Assembly (NCBI RefSeq): GCF_009653635.1
Contig: NZ_PPFD01000003.1
Location: forward strand, 310,001 to 374,000
From: Endozoicomonas sp. OPT23
GTDB lineage: Bacteria; Pseudomonadota; Gammaproteobacteria; Pseudomonadales; Endozoicomonadaceae
Direction of reading: 5' to 3'
DNA: 64,000 nucleotides
The position numbers and the translations under genes are program-made. Under the pieces are notes generated by a model, which saw nothing but the letters and a program-made list of their open reading frames with translations, did not search any database and was not told where the DNA came from. Shown piece by piece: positions 60,938-64,000 of this stretch; the stretch's first letter is position 1, and each line of letters opens with the position of its first letter.

Positions 60938-62242
60938 ATGAGTCGTTCTGACGATCGCTCCAGTAATCTATTTAACGAAGCCCAGAAAGTCATTCCCGGT
61001 GGTGTTAACTCACCCGTACGTGCTTTTAAGGGTGTTGGTGGCAAGCCGGTCTTCTTCAAAAGTGCAGAAGGCGCCTATGTTCAGGACGTTGATGGCAATG
61101 AGCTGATCGACTACGTAGGTTCCTGGGGTCCAATGATCCTAGGGCATAACCATCCTGAAGTGGTTGAAGCTGTTCGTGAACAGGCTTTGCTGGGGATGAG
61201 CTTTGGCGCACCGACGTCTCTGGAAACCGAGCTGGCACTGGAAGTACGTGAATTGTTCCCATCCATGGAACTGTTGCGCATGGTGAGTTCCGGTACCGAA
61301 GCCACCATGAGTGCTATTCGTCTCGCTCGTGGTTTTACCGGTCGTGACAAGATCGTCAAATTTGAAGGTAACTACCACGGTCATTCAGACTCCCTGCTGG
61401 TTAAGGCCGGTTCCGGCGCTCTGACTCTGGGCGTACCCAGCTCTCCCGGCGTTCCTGCTGCGTTGGCTGAAAGCACTATCACTTTGACGTACAACGACAT
61501 CGACTCTGTAAAGCAGGCCTTTGCTGAAATCGGTTCAGACGTCGCCTGTATTATTGTTGAGCCTGTAGCCGGCAATATGAACTGTATTCCCCCGGTTCCC
61601 GGTTTTCTGGAATGCCTGCGTGAAGTGTGCGACGAGCACGGTTCACTGCTGATCTTTGATGAAGTAATGACCGGCTTCCGTGTTTCTCTGGGCGGTGCTC
61701 AGGCGCAGTACAACATCAAGCCTGACCTGACGACTCTGGGTAAAATCATCGGTGGAGGCCTGCCAGTTGGTGCTTTTGGCGGCCGTAAAGATGTTATGGA
61801 GTTCCTGGCGCCGCTGGGGCCGGTTTATCAGGCAGGTACACTGTCCGGTAACCCGCTGGCCATGGCTGCTGGTCTGGCAACCCTGAAGAACCTGTCTCGC
61901 CCTGGTCTGCACGGTGAGCTGACCGAAAAGGTTGCCAAACTGTTGGCTGGTTTCAAACAAAAAGCTGATGAAGCCGGTATTCCTCTACTGACCTCTCAGG
62001 CTGGAGCCATGTATGGTCTGTTCTTTACCAAACAGGAAAGCGTGACTCGTTTTGACCAGGTAATGGAATGCGATGCTGAATTCTATGGCAAGTTCTTCCA
62101 CGCCATGCTGGATGAAAATATCTATATGGCGCCGTCCGCTTTTGAAGCAGGCTTTATTTCCGACGCCCACGGCGACAAGGAAATAGATCAAACCATTGAA
62201 GCAGCTGGTCGTGCATTCCAGAAGCTGCTTTCAGCGTCCTGA
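60938..62242 (+). CDS. hemL: Glutamate-1-semialdehyde 2,1-aminomutase
   Basis: HemL converts glutamate-1-semialdehyde to 5-aminolevulinate in the C5 route of haem synthesis. The 434-residue product has the canonical sequence [32 protein letters not shown]-type loop ([37 protein letters not shown]), [17 protein letters not shown] and the Schiff-base Lys269 in [26 protein letters not shown] lies before ATG 60938. Compare the diverged HemL-like protein at 45677, which lacks the GVNSPVRAF start. Confidence 0.97.
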   Translation: MSRSDDRSSNLFNEAQKVIPGGVNSPVRAFKGVGGKPVFFKSAEGAYVQDVDGNELIDYVGSWGPMILGHNHPEVVEAVREQALLGMSFGAPTSLETELALEVRELFPSMELLRMVSSGTEATMSAIRLARGFTGRDKIVKFEGNYHGHSDSLLVKAGSGALTLGVPSSPGVPAALAESTITLTYNDIDSVKQAFAEIGSDVACIIVEPVAGNMNCIPPVPGFLECLREVCDEHGSLLIFDEVMTGFRVSLGGAQAQYNIKPDLTTLGKIIGGGLPVGAFGGRKDVMEFLAPLGPVYQAGTLSGNPLAMAAGLATLKNLSRPGLHGELTEKVAKLLAGFKQKADEAGIPLLTSQAGAMYGLFFTKQESVTRFDQVMECDAEFYGKFFHAMLDENIYMAPSAFEAGFISDAHGDKEIDQTIEAAGRAFQKLLSAS

Positions 62243-62252
62243 CCAGACACAG

Positions 62253-62335
62253 ACATTCGAATGCCTACGTCGTTTACCCAGCTCCGGCGGGGAAACGACA
62301 ATTAGCTATTCGATGACGTGTGCCTACACACTAAA
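62253..62335 (+). repeat. Dispersed hairpin-tail repeat, copy I
   Basis: GTCGTTT (62269-62275) pairs with AAACGAC (62293-62299), with an inner CCC/GGG, then AATTAGCTATTCGATGAC and the terminal hairpin GTGTG-CCTA-CACAC. The stem sequence is unlike copies E or H, but pairing is kept. It lies between hemL and the following membrane protein gene, ending 20 bases before the latter's ATG. Confidence 0.8.
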
Positions 62336-62355
62336 AGGTATTACCGACCCGGCCT

Positions 62356-62994
62356 ATGAGTTCACTTGCTCTATCAGATGCGGTGCTGGCATTAGCCAGC
62401 GCCTTTGCAGTCTTTCTAATGTCTCAGCAGAAGTCTTTTGCGGTTGTTCATCGAACCGCTTCCAAAGGCGCACTGTTGGGTTTTCTGCTGATGGCGGGTG
62501 CTGGAGTTACAGGTACTCTTAACTTTGGTTTTTCCGAAGCATGGTTTGAGGTTTACCGGTTTCTGAATAATGCCGCCACTTTTATGGCTCCACCTTTAAT
62601 CGGTACTGCCATGATTCTGGTGCTGACAGGAAACCAGTGGAGCAAGCCCGCCTGGGGTCGACTGGTCATTGCCATCTGTCTGGCCTTCGAAGTCTGCCGC
62701 TGGTATGGCCTTGGTGACCTCTATCGGGATCTACAGATTGCCGGTTTCCTGGCCATTATCATGCTGCTTTTGCTGAAAGCACAGATAGAACCAGGCCCAA
62801 AAGCTATGGTGATAGCGGCCTTTGTCAGCTACTTTGTTGGCGCGCTGGTGATTGGCAATGAGGGTACTCTGGCTGGCTATCTAAGGCTAAACCTGTTCCG
62901 CTACCTGATTGCACTGGGCAACCTGCTGCTGGGCAGTGGTCTGTTCATGCTACTGAAAAGCCAGAATAAATATACAGAACAAACCTCTGCATAA
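62356..62994 (+). CDS. Polytopic membrane protein of unknown function
   Basis: The 212-residue protein has about seven predicted helices (near 5-22, 37-57, 70-92, 103-120, 126-142, 150-168, 178-202) and short loops. Aromatic and charged residues such as EVCRWYGLGDLYRD lie between helices. Its size and topology recall small seven-helix families, but I make no assignment. It lies downstream of hemL with a repeat copy between; ATG 62356 has AAAAGG only at 17 bases, so the start is not strongly supported. Confidence 0.65.
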   Translation: MSSLALSDAVLALASAFAVFLMSQQKSFAVVHRTASKGALLGFLLMAGAGVTGTLNFGFSEAWFEVYRFLNNAATFMAPPLIGTAMILVLTGNQWSKPAWGRLVIAICLAFEVCRWYGLGDLYRDLQIAGFLAIIMLLLLKAQIEPGPKAMVIAAFVSYFVGALVIGNEGTLAGYLRLNLFRYLIALGNLLLGSGLFMLLKSQNKYTEQTSA

Positions 62995-63096
62995 ACCGGC
63001 TGGCAGAAATCCTGCCTTCGGTGCCCCCTGACAGCCTGAGTCGATACCAACGGTCCCTATACTTTCGGTATCATTCAGGTTCGCAGGGACGCTGCC

Positions 63097-64000
63097 GTGT
63101 CACTTCCAACACCACCTTCTTCTCACACAAAGCCCATTACTTCTGCGCAGTCTTTACCAGCCAGATTTGCACCTGAGACAGCAAAACCTGCTTCGTTTGC
63201 AGGTCATAAAGTAACCAAACAAGAGCCAATCCCCAAGCAGATTCCTCAGCCCGAGGAGCAGAAGATCAGTAAATCTAAAAGGCTTAAGAACAAACTTATA
63301 AATGCCTTCAGCATCAAACCTGCGCCTCCCCAGTATAAATATCACGCAACCGTCAGCTCGGGAAATCAGACCACTCATATCTGGACAAACAGCCCTAACT
63401 TAAAGGTATGGACGCCTGACCCCAAAGCAAGAATGCAAACCAATGCACCAGCTCCTAATTTTCATCACTTTAATCAGGTTCCTTATCAAGGCAATCTTTC
63501 TCAAATGATGATTCCCGGGTTGGGAGTACTTAACTTTAATCAGCCCGTTTTTTATCAACAAATGTCGAGTCAACCTCCGGTTTGGCATCCACCCGCTCAA
63601 CTGACCGCTCAGTTAGCTCCTCCTATTCAATACGCCAAGCCTGCACCGGTTTATAACCATATCTATCAGGATGAAGCCGCCAGACTGAACATTGCAAAAA
63701 CACGGTTCACGGAACGCTTTCATATCAGTGAAGCAACCGTTAAAAAGCTGGAGCAAAAGTCGGATATTGAGCAGCGAAAATTCTCAGAGCTTCCCCAAGG
63801 TATAAATTCAGTTGTTGCCCAGCTTAAATCAACCCACCTGAAACAGATCAGCAGCGCCCTGAACAATCATCAAACCAACCTTGCTCACGCTCTGCCCAAC
63901 ACTCACACAAGCATTGAGGAACAGGGAAAAACCTTTGTTAATAACCTTGAAAGTGGCATGCGTGCCATTGATGTTATCCTGAAAACCGGGCAGCAATATT
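63097..64000 (+). CDS. Proline/glutamine-rich orphan protein, cut by the window edge
   Basis: A frame starting at GTG 63097 stays open for 301 codons to the right edge; the previous in-frame stop is at 63037-63039. AGGGA lies seven bases upstream. The first 190 residues are rich in Pro, Gln, Thr and Lys with a basic patch (SKSKRLKNKLINAF) and look disordered. From about residue 195 it turns helical (FTERFHISEATVKKLEQKSDIEQRKF and later). No signal peptide or known domain is visible. The layout of a disordered N-terminus followed by a helical region is common in secreted host-interaction proteins, but the assignment needs the missing 3' part. Confidence 0.65.
   Translation, partial: MSLPTPPSSHTKPITSAQSLPARFAPETAKPASFAGHKVTKQEPIPKQIPQPEEQKISKSKRLKNKLINAFSIKPAPPQYKYHATVSSGNQTTHIWTNSPNLKVWTPDPKARMQTNAPAPNFHHFNQVPYQGNLSQMMIPGLGVLNFNQPVFYQQMSSQPPVWHPPAQLTAQLAPPIQYAKPAPVYNHIYQDEAARLNIAKTRFTERFHISEATVKKLEQKSDIEQRKFSELPQGINSVVAQLKSTHLKQISSALNNHQTNLAHALPNTHTSIEEQGKTFVNNLESGMRAIDVILKTGQQY

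Overview
The window looks like chromosomal DNA of a marine gammaproteobacterium, most likely an Endozoicomonas-type (Oceanospirillales) associate of invertebrates. The reasons are a complete trimethylamine N-oxide respiration locus, Na+-coupled alanine/glycine symporters, gammaproteobacterial house-keeping operons (xseB-ispA-dxs, ribD-ribE-ribB-ribH-nusB-thiL-pgpA, purEK, thiE-hemL), and isolated orphan genes, some visibly richer in A+T, that resemble host-interaction proteins (an exported Fic protein and several large unknowns). The genus assignment is inference; no rRNA or other marker gene is present. I found no tRNA, rRNA, CRISPR array, transposase or prophage gene.

Layout. 1-7.4 kb: a degenerate methyltransferase, a short CstA carrier, two tandem AGCS symporters and a small protein with two MshEN-type motifs. 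7.6-11.0 kb: xseB-ispA-dxs isoprenoid operon. 11.0-20.4 kb: torS, torT, torR, torCAD in the same order and orientation as in Escherichia coli, with four candidate Tor boxes before torC, hairpins in both intercistronic gaps and a good terminator after torD. 20.5-30.7 kb: a probable Fur-controlled iron region. Two Fur-like boxes precede an exported cysteine-free 677-residue protein; after a strong terminator comes a compact operon with a four-helix membrane protein, an FTR1 iron permease, an FAD oxidoreductase, a small periplasmic helical protein, a GT-C-like membrane protein and a six-haem beta-propeller cytochrome c. I do not recognise this combination as a described system; it is the main protein-level candidate for novelty.

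30.7-42.0 kb: kynureninase, a large orphan, then the riboflavin/nusB/thiL/pgpA operon with separate ribA and an aspartic protease. 42.1-51.2 kb: an assorted block (exported unknown, purEK, a GSA-aminomutase-like enzyme beside a sulfotransferase, LysR regulator, hotdog thioesterase, Ca2+/Na+ antiporter) lying between ribD and nrdR, which are neighbours in many relatives. 51.3-64 kb: nrdR, a TraB/GumN-like protein, glyA, a radical SAM protein, an exported Fic protein, radA, another orphan, thiE-hemL, a membrane protein and a proline-rich gene cut by the right edge.

Running through the window is a family of about ten short intergenic repeats of roughly 65-83 bp. Each has a hairpin whose two arms change together between copies, then a conserved tail containing TATTCGATTGC and a small GTGTG-N4-CACAC hairpin. 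Most copies lie between same-strand genes, often with the tail end just before the next ribosome binding site. The paired changes suggest selection on structure, and this is the main DNA/RNA-level candidate for novelty. A separate 92-bp three-way-junction structure sits between nusB and thiL.
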